The notes under the pieces were generated by a model that was not told where the DNA came from, did no database searches, and worked only from the letters and a program-made list of their open reading frames with translations. Below are positions 10,165-22,593 of a stretch of 64,000 nt of DNA, piece after piece. Origin of the DNA: Taenia hydatigena (taxonomy: Eukaryota > Platyhelminthes > Cestoda > Cyclophyllidea > Taeniidae); contig JADWOT020001577.1 in the NCBI GenBank assembly GCA_036345935.2, positions 620,001 to 684,000 of the forward strand, given 5' to 3'. The translations under genes and the position numbers were made by a program. How positions within the stretch are numbered: position 1 is the first letter of the stretch; each line of letters begins with the position of its first letter.

Positions 10165-12479
10165 AGATGGACCGTATCTGTGTTTTAATGGAATAAATAT
10201 TTGTTGCTAATAATTGATATTATCCATTTGCGAGAAGATGGGCGGAATATGATTTTGGGAGACATCTTCTAATCCGTGTTTGTGTGAGTGCGTGCCTCTT
10301 CGTGAGTGTAGAAGGCTCTTCTGCAGCAGTGGTCATCAAGACATCGCTTGTAAACACAACTTAAAGCATTTGGCTTACAATCGACTGTCTCTAGAAAGTG
10401 CAGTTGTGAAGGCGTTGGGGATGAGTGTGGAGACGCTCTTGAGCATGTACTAGTTTTCTGCATGGACAACGCTTTAATTGCCCTTAAGGAGGGAAAACTG
10501 TGGCATTGCAATTCAGCTCGGCAGTATAGCGTGCCAACATATCTTGCTATTTGCGGATCGTTTTTCAAGGGCTTTCGACACTAAATTGAATTGAAATGAA
10601 GTCCATCAACAGCCTGAACAGAGCTTTACCAACTGAATATGGGCACAAATCACTGCCTACCATCAAATAACTTGGAATACGCCTTCCTTCCTCAAAACCT
10701 TCATTGTCAACTTCATGATGCTACTCTCTGCCAGCACGCCGATTGTATATCCATACATGGCTAATCGGAGTTGGGAATTTCTTCCACTTATTGCATTCTT
10801 TGCCATGGAATGCACTATAGTTAGCCGCAGGCACGAGTAGTCATTCCACTTACTAGTGGTTCTCTGCTTTCTTGCACTCGTGATTCCCCATTGATACCAA
10901 CCTGATCAGGCTAATAAAACCTTTGGCACAAGCTCGCATTGAAGCGGTGTTTCCTCTGCAAACTTGTAGGCACATTGGCGAAACAACAGTGGGGGAAGAT
11001 TACACCACCACCGCTTACGGGTGTGTGGCATCTGGTGGGTGTTTAACGCTCCACCGAGGGAAAATAACTTGGATGGCACCCTCATTAGTTCTGTCAATAT
11101 TAATGGCGATTCCGAGATTGTGCGAGATCTGCACAGCTTTATTACGTCTGTTACAAATTACCTGCGTCGAAAATCAAGTTCCGTTTTGTTATTAGCATGC
11201 ATTGTCACAGTTAATACCTGACACATTTAATCATAAGTGCAAGTAACAAATGCCATCAGTACAAGGGATATCAGGCCATTGAAAATTCAATGGTGCATTA
11301 ATGTTTTATATGCGCCAGATCTTGAGAAGATTAGCATTGAGTGCTATGGCAAGGATAAAGGCATTTTCATTTGCACATTTCTAGAATTATTCCAACTCGG
11401 TGTTGGAGGTACTCGTAGCCACCACAGTGTTTAGAGTATATCAGCAAAGAAATTATTTGTCATGCATTTACATGTGGGAGGTATCAATCGCAGCCGCCAC
11501 CCACAGCGTCTGTTCATTCGTCGTCTTCTTCTTTGTCTCCTTCCTCTTCTACCCTTGGCTCGTCACGCAATCGCCAGTGAAATTGTTTCAAATGCCGTAA
11601 TGCATTCCCAATCAAAATGATTCAATCGGATAAGGCTTGTCACGTTGCCATGTAAAGAACACAAACTGTTTAATCAAGTGCTTAGTTCAATCTGCAACAG
11701 TGAAGTGATGGGACTCCCAGCATAAAGCTATGCACATACGCACTTTACAATCAACCAATCCACTATTTTACATCGGGGTTGGGACATGGCAGACCATTCT
11801 ATTGCTACTGTCACCCAATCCCTATCTATGCTTCGCCTACCCACCCACCGCGATTTACTGCTTACACAACTGGTAGATCACGAGGATGGTCTGCAATTGT
11901 GAGGAAAATGTGGCCTCGTCACTTCACCACACTGCCATGCAACGACCGACAGGACTCAGGGTCAGGTGTTTGCTGTGCCAGTGCAGTAAGCAAAGTTGCT
12001 TAGAGACAGGTTTAATTAGGAAAGTCGGAAGAGGATTTGCACAAATGAGGTTGAAACTGCAGTGTGTATATAAGGAAACGTGGAGAAAACCGTACTCCAT
12101 GTTCCCGACTTGAGGGCATCGACGGTGAAGTCTGCACATTTGTACTCGACGTAACAATGATTTACGAATACAATGCTTGGTATAGAGTCCGGATTCCGCC
12201 ATCACCACTGTACAACTCACATCAAAACGACGACAATTCTGCCAATTATAAATGGTATAGAAAGTGCTGGGGAAGACCACTTTCTCCCAGATGTGTGATG
12301 AAGAGTTGGCCTCTCTACAATGTCCGCCTAATATCTGCTCCACCATCAAATGCATAGAAGTTACGTCCGAATATGATAATAAAAACATTATATCCGCTGT
12401 GACTTCTGGATGGGTAGCTTTCTTAATTGATAGCTCAAGGCGTTGCTAGCACGTTGGCTCACCTCGTGACCTCAAAACA

Positions 12480-12830
12480 GACGTTTTAATGTTGGCGCAG
12501 TCACACATAACGGATACGAATGAGGAGGTGAGGACACGACGTGACTGACTGACTGACTGACTGACTGACTGACTGACTGACTGACTGACTGACTGACTGA
12601 CTGACTGACTGACTGACTGACTGACTGACTGACTGACTGACTGACTGACTGACTGACTGACTGACTGACTGACTGACTGACTGACTGACTGACTGACTGA
12701 CTGACTGACTGACTGACTGACTGACTGACTGACTGACTGACTGACTGACTGACTGACTGACTGACTGACTGACTGACCAGGTGGTGGAGGTCGTCATGAC
12801 CTCAAATCCCATTGTTTTACCCTCGTCTTT
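12480..12830 (+). repeat. Dispersed element carrying the TGAC tract (unit B copy)
   Basis: Both flanks of the microsatellite are conserved at 8,095-8,230 (unit A), in the mirror of that site near 17,745-17,880, and in reverse orientation at 31,075-31,195. The right flank is also recognisable near 61,365-61,440. The shared order is a GTTTTAATGTTGG-like left flank, a GAATGAGG-like stretch, the TGAC stretch and a CAGGTGG-like right flank. The microsatellite has therefore expanded inside a short dispersed repeat. The family is not recognised. Confidence 0.55.
12542..12777 (+). repeat. (TGAC)59 tetranucleotide microsatellite
   Basis: An uninterrupted TGAC tract of 236 bp, or 59 units. The reverse-strand reading frame through it, a repeating Ser-Val-Ser-Gln pattern, is an artefact of the repeat. 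Perfect periodicity suggests recent expansion, or that the true length is uncertain in assembly. Confidence 0.98.
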
Positions 12831-13295
12831 GGGTGGTTATCTGTACACGAAAGCATTATTCTGTTTGCGGAATGTAGATGAGATTAGGCTGAAGGGAAGT
12901 AAACCACTGCAGAACATCATCCGATTGCCTCTCAAGGTAATGCTAGCGAATGTTGCGCAATCAGCGTCATCAACGATATTCACAATTCTAACAACCCTGT
13001 CAGACTGTTGTGGACGGGCTTTGTTTCTCCCATCTTACTAATGACTTTAACATCTGCTTCGATGAGACATACCTTTTGACCATCTGCGCTAGCTGCCATT
13101 TCGGACCACTAAATTCTATGCCATTTTAAGGCAATTTCTGGTACCATCAGTTGGAACCTGTGTCGGAATCAACCACAATAAAAGGGAATCGAGAATCGAA
13201 AAGAGATATTGTACGAGTGGCGTGACCAGAACTTGTCCACCAATATCGGTCCAATGGAACCTGTTCCACTGTGAACGTACTTCAACAGGAGTCAT

Positions 13296-15300
13296 TGAGT
13301 CGGTCGAGCTAAGCTCGGCAGTGAGGACACGACATCACCCTTCGCCATAATCCAGTCTCATACAACCACAAACAAATAAGCAATGTATTGCTCGCACTCA
13401 CCTCGTTTCGTGATTAGCACTGAGCATCTTCAGAATATTTTCTAATAAATTATGTGTGGGACATGTAGAGCTATATTAATTTTCGGAAAACTTCGTTTGA
13501 ATGATTGGAGCATTGACGAGACGAGCAGTGCTGTTTTCTTGCTTTATCGTTGAACACGTTTTATTTACGTCAATTTCTATGATGATGTCCACGAATATCG
13601 TTAAGTCGCCCCTCATTTTTGTCTTAAGATTAAACCAATTGCTGTTTGTGATGATTTGATGCCTATGAGTTACCACATAACTTTTAAAAGTGATTTTTAT
13701 TCTTGTGTGCTTGTGCCCGTTTGATTACTGTTAATTTCTGTGCATGAGATTAATATCATCGTAAGGCATGTTGATCAGCCAGTGGCGATAGCTGAATGAA
13801 TCCCACGAAATCGTCAGATGACCGAGAGCAAAGGGCGTGCATTGGAGATAAAACAGTCTCATGGATGGGAGACTTAGTTGCAATACGAGGCAGAACCCCA
13901 CATCATTCTCATCCGCCAGCCTCGTACGGATTTCTCGAAGTCAGCTGAAAATGCGCCTTCTCAGTCTAGCTATATTTTGGTCGAATAAATATTAATTACT
14001 GAATGATATTACCAGCTTGTGAAGATTTGGTGATGTCCTCTCTTCTGCCCGTTGTTGTAGACGACAACGCTTCCATGGTGTCGTTTGGTGTTTTATGTTT
14101 TGCGTCTCGGTGTCAGGGCTCTCAAAGTAGTCGTCATCTTCTCGGTACTCGTTTTACATGTGAACATGACCCAAAGTATACTGCAAAGCATCGAGGTTGT
14201 GACTGATTATTCTCTCCAAGATGCTGATTATGATTATGTTAGCAATCCCAAAGACGCTGCCAATGAACAGGTAATTCAATTTTGTCTGGGAAGCACCTTT
14301 ATACATTTTACAGGAGTCTGCAATTTAGAGGTCGTACTATAAATGGTCCAAGTCCCACAAACGCAGTGGATGAGGTCTGCCAAACTTCCAGAGGGAGTTC
14401 AATCTCCCGTAGGTAGTCACAAGTCAAATAGATTTGCAGTCTTTCATTGCTTTGATCGTTAACTTGTCAATGCTACTGCCTTGCAAGATTTCAACCTCAT
14501 TTCCATAATTTCACAAAGCTTTACTCGCATTTTCTTTTCCTTCCTGACATTATAGTTACATGCATATATGTATGTCTTCCCGCTTTCACTCCTCCACAAT
14601 TTTGCGCTGATACCAACCTGCTCAGGCCTATCAAATATTCTGTGTGAGCGCCCATCGAGGCGAGTCCCCCCTTCCTTCCTCGCCCTGCAATCATATTTGT
14701 ACATTTGAAAAGCAGCAGTGGGTGACGCTTCACAGGACCACCTCATGCTGGTGAGTGACATTCGGAGGGCGTGCCTGGCTCAGTGTCACTTCCTTCCCTC
14801 CTCATCGTCACGCTCCATTTCCATCCACCTCGTCTTCGTTCATTCTTATGCAGAATTAAATTACCACCGAGGTAAAGATGCTATCACATTGGTGGCATGA
14901 AGTGGGACCGGTGATTGCCTGCATGGCGCGTGTCGGTATGGATCAACGCATGATGATTGAAGCTGTCTCATGGGTACTTGTGCTGCAACTCAGCCTACCC
15001 GTACCTCTTGAAACAAATGCTTGTTAGTAGACTGGCATCACTTCTTCTCTAACACGTTTACGCTCGGTAGTGGTCTAACATCAATTTAACAATCAATGCA
15101 ACACCTTGACGTTCATAAATTGAGTACGCTGCACAACTCTCCCTTGGCTTGCGCACGCACGAGCGTATCTGACAGTATTCACAGTTAATCATGCTGCGAG
15201 ATCTCTTTCCGCATTTCATTGTACGGCAAAAGTGGACGAAAGGCGAAGAAAGGCAAGATATTCTCCACGTCTTCTATCTACCCTTCAAAGTTGATTGCTC
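13296..15300 (+). repeat. Tandem unit C, degenerate
   Basis: Immediately after the end of unit B the sequence jumps to a copy of the stretch at 9,453 onward (GAGTCxGTCGAGCTAAGCTCG). About 0.8 kb of the unit start is therefore missing. It continues through CKS pseudogene C and a shortened downstream part: 14,550-14,640 resembles 10,810-10,920. It is more diverged than units A and B. Confidence 0.65.
13565..13988 (+). pseudogene. CKS1-like pseudogene, copy C
   Basis: The exon-1 remnant at 13,565-13,599 keeps only the YDDVHEYR end. The start codon and the first codons, including the Lys11 region, are deleted, and the donor AGGT is changed to CGTT. The exon-2 remnant runs 13,766-13,988 with in-frame stops TGA at 13,797-13,799 and TAG at 13,875-13,877. 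Recognisable parts are EPHIILIRQP and the tail. An AATAAA remains at 13,984-13,989. The start loss, the splice-site change and two nonsense codons exclude a functional CKS protein. Confidence 0.88.
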
Positions 15301-15479
15301 CATACGAATGTGGATCACTATCTCGCACAACCTGGAACACCTCTTGTAAGGCATTCTCTGCGAGTTGACTCATCGTCCACCATCCAAGGAATGTTGGTTC
15401 CTCATTTCTACGCATAAATCCATTCCACATTTCCATGTGCAAACGGCCATTCAACATCAACTAGCGTGGGCTCGAAGTC
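14000..15479. other. Degenerate 3' part of unit C, no gene
   Basis: Similar in places to the DNA downstream of CKS A and B, for example the motif GATACCAACCTGxTCAGG. Short frames such as 14,459-14,761 on the minus strand have no recognisable motif. Confidence 0.4.
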
Positions 15480-15642
15480 ACCAAGACACCCATTCTTCGT
15501 AATCTTCACCTCATACATACAAATCCTCTTTCTCCGAGTGTCAACTTCTCAGAGGTAGATGTCATCCTATTCTGGCACCTATGTTTGTTGGACCTAGGTG
15601 TGCATACAACAATTTACAGCTTCATTAACCACACAAGCACAA
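15480..15642 (+). repeat. Truncated block Z fragment at the inner breakpoint
   Basis: 15,510-15,640 resembles 24,840-24,945 and 33,215-33,290 in the same orientation, including CTTCATTAACCACACAAG. The match is cut exactly where the right inverted arm begins at 15,643. This marks the right side of the inversion junction. Confidence 0.6.
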
Positions 15643-15806
15643 TGCTGCAGAAGAGCCTTCTACACTCACGAAGAGGCACGCACTCACACAAACACGGATT
15701 AGAAGATGTCTCCCAAAATCATATTCCGCCCATCTTCTCGCAAATGAATAATATCAATTATTAGCAACAAATATTTATTCCATTAAAACACAGATACGGT
15801 CCATCT

Positions 15807-16246
15807 CTACGCAGCAGTAGCATTAGGTTCATCATTAGGTGCCTCATCGTCTGACGTCGGAGCATCCGTACGAGGTCGGCGGAAGAGGAGGATGTGAGGT
15901 TCCAGCGCGTGAATCTTATAGTGTTCCCATCCACTAGATTGCTGAACACCCAGTGCTCGGCATTGACTCTCCGTCATCAGACCGAGTAGCCGGACGCGGG
16001 AACCCAAGTGTCGTGGCAAATAGACGTGTCTTAAGACAAAATAACAACAACTACAACAACAACCAGACAAATGTTAAGTCTCAAGAGTGCAAATCTTTGT
16101 GAGAATTCAGTCTGTGCATTCATGGGCACCAAATCATGCTAAAAGACAATGGACCTATGAGTGCTGAGAAGAAAAGCAGTGACCCACCTGTATTCATACA
16201 CATCGTCACGGTACTTCTTTGAAAATCGTATGCCACCGTCATCCAT
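15807..16246 (-). CDS. CKS1-like protein, copy B' (mirror of B)
   Basis: Exons on the minus strand are 16,188-16,246 and 15,807-16,029. They flank a 158-bp intron with a stronger donor (GTGGGT) than copy B, and encode 93 residues. It keeps Lys11, Arg20, Ser51, Trp54 and Arg71 and has Thr39 as in copy A. Trp43, conserved in copies A, B and D, is Cys. The hinge is HALEPH as in B, so the Pro62-to-Leu change predates the inversion. The poly(A) signal is the reverse complement of 15,774-15,779. B and B' have thus each gathered their own amino-acid changes since duplication. Function as a CKS adaptor is likely but not certain. Confidence 0.78.
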
Positions 16247-16249
16247 GAC

Positions 16250-19200
16250 GCCACTGCAACTCCTGCAACGACGAGGCAACAAATGCGCACTATTGGTCTT
16301 GTCGATGCTCCATTCATTCAAACAAACGGTCTCGAGAATTAATTTGAGTGCGCATGCTCCACACACAATTCATTAAACAGTGTATCAAAGATTCATAGCG
16401 TGAATGAGGAAATGAGGTGAGGGGACGCAATGAATGGGTTGTTTGTTTATTGATGCTTAACTTTGGTTTCTGGCGAAGGACCACGTTGTGTTGCCGCCGT
16501 CGAGCTTAGCTCGACTGACTCGTTCACAGTGTAGTGAGTGATGGATCGAAAGCGTGTGTGAATGGCGTTGCTTGTGCATAAGATGTTTGAGTAGGAACCG
16601 CACATTCACGTTGAGGTATTGAGATGTAGAGGGATGTCGTGAGGACTGCAGTAAGGCGTCTGATGTTTAGAAGTGGTGAGATGGAGAGGGTAACGTCGCT
16701 GTAGACGGTGTGCAATGAAAGCATAAGAGGAGATGTGAGCACCTTGATTGAGGCTGACTGAACTCGGGTCTGAGCCATCATAGATGTCCACCTCATGCTC
16801 AATTTTCAACAAGCCAGCACAGCACCATTAGTTGAGTGTTTAGATGACTGCCATTAGTTGTTATAAGACATGGTGTATTAGGAAGACAATCATGAGTGTT
16901 CTTCGTGGTCTCTGGTGCAGTCACGTCATTGATGACATTGGAGGTCTTCTATCACGCTTTTAAGAGGTTGGATTTGTTGGGAGGTGTCTTTGTTCTTGAC
17001 AATTAAAGGGACACTTGTGGTAAGATAAAACCGATCTGGGTGTAATGGAAAGCGGAGGGGATGCGACGTGACGTCTGATGATCCATCATGATGGCAAATT
17101 TACGCGCACTTGCAAATGTCATTATTTAACATGACATTCGATTTCTGTCATTCACATAAATAAGACACTGTGCTCAAAGCATTTGTTGCTGCAGTGGAGT
17201 GAAGAAAGGACAAAGAGCCTTGTGTTCGGATGGGTGCTACATTTGATTGTGTTCCTATTGAAACCTTAATATTCGCATCCACATCTGCACAGGTGTCGCT
17301 GTGCAAATATTTATCTCTCGAATAGTGTTATTGCGCTTTGGACATGACTCCTGTTGAAGTACGCTCACAGTGGAACAGGTTTCATCGCACCGACATTAGA
17401 AGAGGATTTGCAGTCACTCTACCCTTTCGGCGTCCATTTCGTTTCCTGATTTCGCCTTATTTTTGTTGGTCCTGGTAAGGTCACCAACCGACGGTGCCAG
17501 AAATCGTCTTAACATCGCATGAAGTCATATGGTCTGAAATGGCAGCTAGCGTCGTCGATTAATGGGTATGTTGCATAAGAGCATATTTCAAAGGCAGCAG
17601 CACAACAACTTTCTCTTAGGGTTGTCAGAGTTGCAAATCTTTGCTTGATAGCCAATCGGAATGAGACTTGGTTGGTTTCCTTCCCTTTAGCTTCATCTCA
17701 TTTACTCACCTCAAAGAGAGCAATGTTTTAGGGGTGCAGAGAACCACCCGAAGGCGAGGGTACAACAATGGGATTTGAGGTCGTGACGATCTCTGCCACC
17801 TGGCCAGTCAGGCAGTTGGCCACGTTGTGCCCTCACTTCCTCATTCGTACACGTCGTGTGTGACTAAGCCAACATTAAAGCGTCTGTTTTGAGGCTACGG
17901 TGTGAGCCTACGTGTTAGCAACGCCTTTGGCTTCCAATCACGAATGCTGCCCTTTTAGCATTGCAAGGGGTAAAGTAATTTCTCATCAGCTCATTGAGAC
18001 GTCTATGCTTTTAATGGTGGGACGTTCTTTGAGCGCATATTAAAGAGAGGCCAACTCTTCATCACACATCTGAAAGGAGGTAGTCTTCCTCTCCAACTTC
18101 TGTGCATTTTAGAGTGTGAAGAATTGTTCCCGTTTTGAATTGGGTTCAACAACGGCGGTGGCGAAATCCGGACATTGTACCAGGTACTCTATCCATAAAT
18201 CACTGCCACATGGAGTATACATAGGAAGACCTCATCGTTGATGTTCCAAATTCGAGAACATCAAGTCCGGTTTTCCTCACTCTTCTTAATGTTCGCAGTG
18301 CAGTTTCGACCCCATTCATGCGAATTCTCCTCCGACTTTCCTAACTAAACCTGTCTCGAAGCAACTTTGCTTACTGCACTGGCACAGTAAATATTCGACG
18401 CCGATTCCCATCCGTCGTTGCGTGGCAGTGTGGTGAAGTGTCAACGCCACATTTTCCTTACGAGCGCATTTCATTCGCGTGAGCAGTGAATCGGGGTGGA
18501 TGGGGAGGCGAAGCATAGATCGGGAGTGGGTGATGGTAGTAATAGAATGGTCTGCCATGTCCCAAACCCGATGTGAGAATGATGGGTGGGCTAATTCTGG
18601 AGAATGTACTCGTTGAGCTTTATGCAAGAGAGTTCCATCACTTGCCTCTTGAAAGTTGGACTAAGCACTCAAACAAACATTCCATGCTGGCTACATGGCA
18701 TCACAGAAAGCCTTCTTTGATTGAGCTGTGCTGACTAAGAATGCATCACAGCATGAGACAGGGGTGGGAGAAAAGGAAGAAGACGACGGGTAAACAGACG
18801 CTGTGGGTGGGGGTTGCGGTTACTACCTCCCACATGTATATGCGTGACAAATAATATCTTTGCTGATAGACCTCAACCACTGCGGAGGCTAGGATTACCT
18901 CCAATACGGAGTTGGAATAATTCTAGAAATGTGCAAATGATTCACCCTTTATCCTTGTCAGAGAACTGAGTGTTAATCTGTTCAAGATCTTGCGCTTGAT
19001 AACCCTCTTCTCACCGTGCAAGGATTAATGGCCCGAAATCTCCTGCGTTGTTTTTATTTGTTACCTGCGCTCATTAAAATTGCCTGGCATTAACTGGGTT
19101 GATGCATAATAACAAGTCAAGACTCGTTAGTCGATGCCGATAATCTGTAGTAACACTTTATCAAGCCATGCAGATCTCGTACATTATGGGAATTGTCGTT

Positions 19201-20068
19201 GGTAGGGCTGGCTCTAATCAGGGTGTAAGTGGAAATATTTTCGCAGTGGAGCGTTAAAGACACACTGGAGGCCACTCTTCCATAAGCGGTGGTGGTGCAG
19301 AACCTTGTCCACTGCTGTTTCTCAAGTGTTCTAACGGGGTTGCAGAGAAGAAACCGCTTCAATCTACGCTAATGCTGAACCATTTATAAGCATGAGCAAG
19401 TTGGCAACAGTGGGACTTATGAGTGAAATATGTAGGGATCCACACATGTAAATATTACAGCTACTTTTGGCTGCAGCTAACTATAATGCACGCATGGGTA
19501 AGGAAAGCAATTGATGACAGAAACCAATAACCCGCTACCGACATTTGTATATACACATTCGGTGTGCTGGCAGAGGGTAGGATTGTCAAGTGAACGAACA
19601 ACTCAGTGGAAATCGGGAAGCCGATTCTAAATTATTTGATGGTGAAACGCTCTATAAAATGTTGATAGACGCAAAACAAATGCAAAATCAGCCTCGAGAC
19701 CCTCTGATAAACGATCCCCAAACGGCAAGTTAAGTCGACACACTGTGTAGCTGAGCTGAAGTACAAAGTGGTAACGAAAGCGTTGCCCATGCGAAACATT
19801 AGCAAATGATGCCGAGCAGCTGCACACCAATTGTTAGCTCCTTCACAAATGCGGTTTTAAATGGCAATCAACTGCATGTCGGATGCTTTGCCGTATGCTT
19901 TATGTGGTGTTCATTTACGAAACAAATGGCATGAAGACCGCTGCTGCTGAATCGCCATTCAAAGGCATGAAAATGGACTCACTTACACAATCACTGAAGG
20001 GCGGATATCATTCGAACCATCCTCCACCAAATCCTCGCAAATATGCAGTAGCATTTAGGAGTAAATGA
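16250..20068. other. Mirror of the DNA between CKS A and CKS B, no recognised gene
   Basis: Reverse complement of about 5,953-9,725. Short frames mirror those in the left arm, which is expected of any inverted copy and is not evidence of coding. One patch near 18,380-18,490 differs strongly from the left arm (see findings). Confidence 0.5.
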
Positions 20069-20122
20069 TTTATTTCAATAAAACACATAGAGGGCCTATC
20101 TTAAGGCTTCAGTAGGATTAGG

Positions 20123-20526
20123 TTAATCTGCAGGTGCTTTATCGGCTGGCGTCGGATCATGCGTACGAGGTCGGCGAAAGAGGATGATGTGCGGTTCTGG
20201 ATCGTGGATCATATAGTGTTCCCATCCACTGGATTGCTGAATACCCAACCCACGCCACTCTCTCTCCGTCATTAAACGATGTTGCGGGATTCGGTCAAGC
20301 ATGGTCTTTGGTAAATGAACATGCCTGAAGACAAAATAACAATAAAGAGCCAAATGTTAAATTTTGGGGGTAAAATCCACTTCCAAGTGCCGACCTTCTT
20401 ATTCATTAGCACCAAATCATCATAATAAACGAGTATTTAAGTCCTGAGAAGACATGCAATGACCCACCTATATTCGTAGACATCATCGTAGTACTTCTCC
20501 GAATACTGAAATTCCCCATTAGCCAT
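20123..20526 (-). CDS. CKS1: CKS1-like protein, copy A' (mirror of A)
   Basis: Exons 20,468-20,526 and 20,123-20,324 on the minus strand, with a 143-bp intron (20,325-20,467). The encoded 86 residues are identical to copy A, including Lys11, Arg20, Ser51, Trp54, Arg71 and the HDPEPH hinge. The poly(A) signal is the reverse complement of 20,069-20,074. The start at 20,526 fits the CKS family. An open extension upstream reaches 20,643 as in copy A. Confidence 0.9.
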
Positions 20527-20676
20527 GACGTCACCGGAGCGCGTCGAATGACGAAGCAACAAATGCACATCGCTCGTCTCGTTGATGGACCAATTATTTA
20601 AACAAATTGTCGCATAAATTAGACTCTGCATTTCGCTTCCCATTATTAATTAGAAGAGCATTTTAATGATGCATGG

Positions 20677-20727
20677 TGTGAAGCACGGAATGAGGTGGTT
20701 CAATGCTATAAATTGCTTGTTTGTTTG
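20677..20727 (-). promoter_or_regulatory. Core-promoter-like block of CKS copy A'
   Basis: Mirror of the block at 5,300-5,350. It has the AAACAAACAA run, a TTTATA hexamer and the CCTCATTCCGTG block, and is unchanged relative to copy A. Confidence 0.5.
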
Positions 20728-22029
20728 TTTCGTCTGACTGTGACTTTTGGTAAAGGGCCACATTGTGTCCTGGCCGTTGAGGTTTTCGGTGTGTATTTGT
20801 CCCCAATGTGGTGACTGGTTGCTCAGACGCGTCTTAATCGCATTGTTTGTGCTTAAAATGTTTGAGTAGACACGGTCTATTCTCGTTCAGACATTGAAAT
20901 GCAAAGTAGTGGGGCTCGTTAATGGTGAATGCTTTCGTGACCTCCGATAATGAGCCTGATATTAAGAAGTTGTGGGAGAGGTAGTGTCATGACTGTCGAA
21001 GGAATGCAACGAGAACATAGGAGGAGATGTGGGCACCTTGTTTCTAGCAGGCCGAAGAAATGATCGAGCTGCCATAGATGCCTACCTCATGCCTCAACTT
21101 TCGATGAGGTCTCTTTCCAGCATTGGCCGATTTTTTCGATGTCTGATAGTAATTCCCATATGTCATCGGTGAAGGTAGACAATTATGAGTATTCTTCGTG
21201 GTCTCGAGCGCAGCCAGGTCAACGGTGAATTTCAGAGGTCTTCTATTCCACTTCCAAGAAGTTGGGGTTTGTTGGAGGTGAAGACAGAGTTGCTCTATTA
21301 ATAGGCCGCTGCGTCTTAACACAGGTGGGTAAACATAAATAATGAGAATTACATTACGTCTATACCTAGAATCCTCTCTGTCGAGGCCAATATTAAACAC
21401 GTCTCAAGTGAATTTTATCTACAGTACTGTAGACAAGTACAAAAATTAGTGGTCCGAAATCGCCAAACAGTGGTGCTCACGGAATTGAGAGCATCCATCC
21501 GGGCTTACTGACTACCACTTGTTGTGCTTATCTGTTAATTCAAACGCTGATATCGGCTGCATCAATCCATCCATTTTCACTAGTGTTGAGAAAGCATTTG
21601 AGAGGAGAAATGCATATGCAGGCTTTGCAAAGAATCTTGAGAACGTGGACGGGTGCACAGTCGTAGGCGTGCAGTAAGTTATGGGGTTGCAGATGCAATG
21701 ACAAGTGTTACACTTGCACAGCTGTTGATTTACTTCTTCTACCTCCCAACAATCGATTCCAGTTAAAGCGATGGCCATGGCAGGAAGGCTAGCGGCGTCG
21801 GGATACGTAAGAATGTTAGGTGCTGCAATGTGCATCTCACCAGGGCCTCTTTTGATCTGATCACACACTTGAGCATTATAATCCGCCTTGCATCTTTGAC
21901 CGTTTGCCTTCTTCTGTACTTCCTTTTCTGCCTTTCCTATTGTCACGGTCTCTAACTTCGTTACCCTTGTGTCTTCCATTACCTTCATCGCCGTCAAAAG
22001 AGGTTGCCACTCTTGATGGATGATATCCT

Positions 22030-22593
22030 GTCAGCGGTAGGATCAATGCCGATGTCCTATCGAGGCGTCAAGTTAGCTAGGAGAAGGTGCGATAGCTTAG
22101 GCGCAGACGAGAGCGTTGTTTGTTCTAAAATCTCCTCCTTACTGCAAAATTGGCAGCACTTTTTATGCAGGAATGACACAGACTCACGTACAATAGCAAG
22201 TTCCCTGTAATTGATTCCCCTTCATTGAGATTCGCATCATAACGACACTAATGTCCCACTTTACCCTCACTGATATAAATGAACACGTGCGATTCATCAC
22301 AAATTGAAGTAAACATTGGATGGTGGCTTATGCTTGCTGAGATTTTGAGGTTCGGGACAAGAAGACAAACGAAGTAGAATGGTGATTCCGGCAAGGTCGA
22401 GTATATTTAAAATGTGTGAGCAGAAGCATCAGTCAAATGGTTGGGAGACTTAATGAAGACCATAAGGGGATGTGAAAGGGCTCCCTTGTTTGCGCTTAGT
22501 TTATTCGATCCTTGCCATTATTCGCGCTTTCGAGGTCTGGTTTGCCCACTATTGATCGATGAGATTCGGGTATGCAATAGATAAGGCCAGACA
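22030..22593. other. Intergenic arm sequence upstream of the zinc-finger pseudogene
   Basis: Mirror of 3,436-4,000. No gene is supported. It lies between divergently oriented CKS A' and the zinc-finger pseudogene. Confidence 0.4.

Larger units (their letters stand above)
301..10328 (+). repeat. Left arm of a giant inverted repeat
   Basis: This arm is the reverse complement of 15,643-26,026. Paired positions add up to about 26,327-26,336 in the outer part, 26,027-26,029 in the middle and 25,971-25,974 in the inner part, so there are only a few indels. The largest is 295 bp missing here. The arm carries a dead zinc-finger copy, CKS copies A and B and all intervening DNA. By eye the arms are near identical, much closer than the tandem units inside them, so the inversion is younger than the tandem duplication or is kept uniform by gene conversion. 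Confidence 0.93.
8980..13295 (+). repeat. Tandem unit B (contains CKS copy B)
   Basis: Second copy of the unit of about 4.2 kb, in the same orientation as unit A. Its first 1.35 kb, up to 10,328, lies inside the left inverted arm. The rest lies in the spacer and has no inverted partner. It holds CKS copy B and the 236-bp TGAC tract. Borders are approximate. Confidence 0.75.
10329..15642. other. Spacer between the inverted arms
   Basis: This 5.3 kb has no inverted partner. It contains the remainder of tandem unit B, the TGAC tract, the degenerate unit C with CKS pseudogene C, and at its right edge a fragment of block Z. The inner breakpoint falls in unit B just downstream of the CKS B poly(A) signal. 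Confidence 0.8.

Noticed and set aside
10022..10210. Alternate-frame protein over CKS B exon 2, also present at 15,761-15,949
   Set aside because: It overlaps the recognised CKS frame in another phase and is duplicated only because the DNA is.
12501..12812. 103-codon minus-strand frame of repeated Ser-Val-Ser-Gln
   Set aside because: It is a translation of the TGAC microsatellite, which stays open in every frame without selection.
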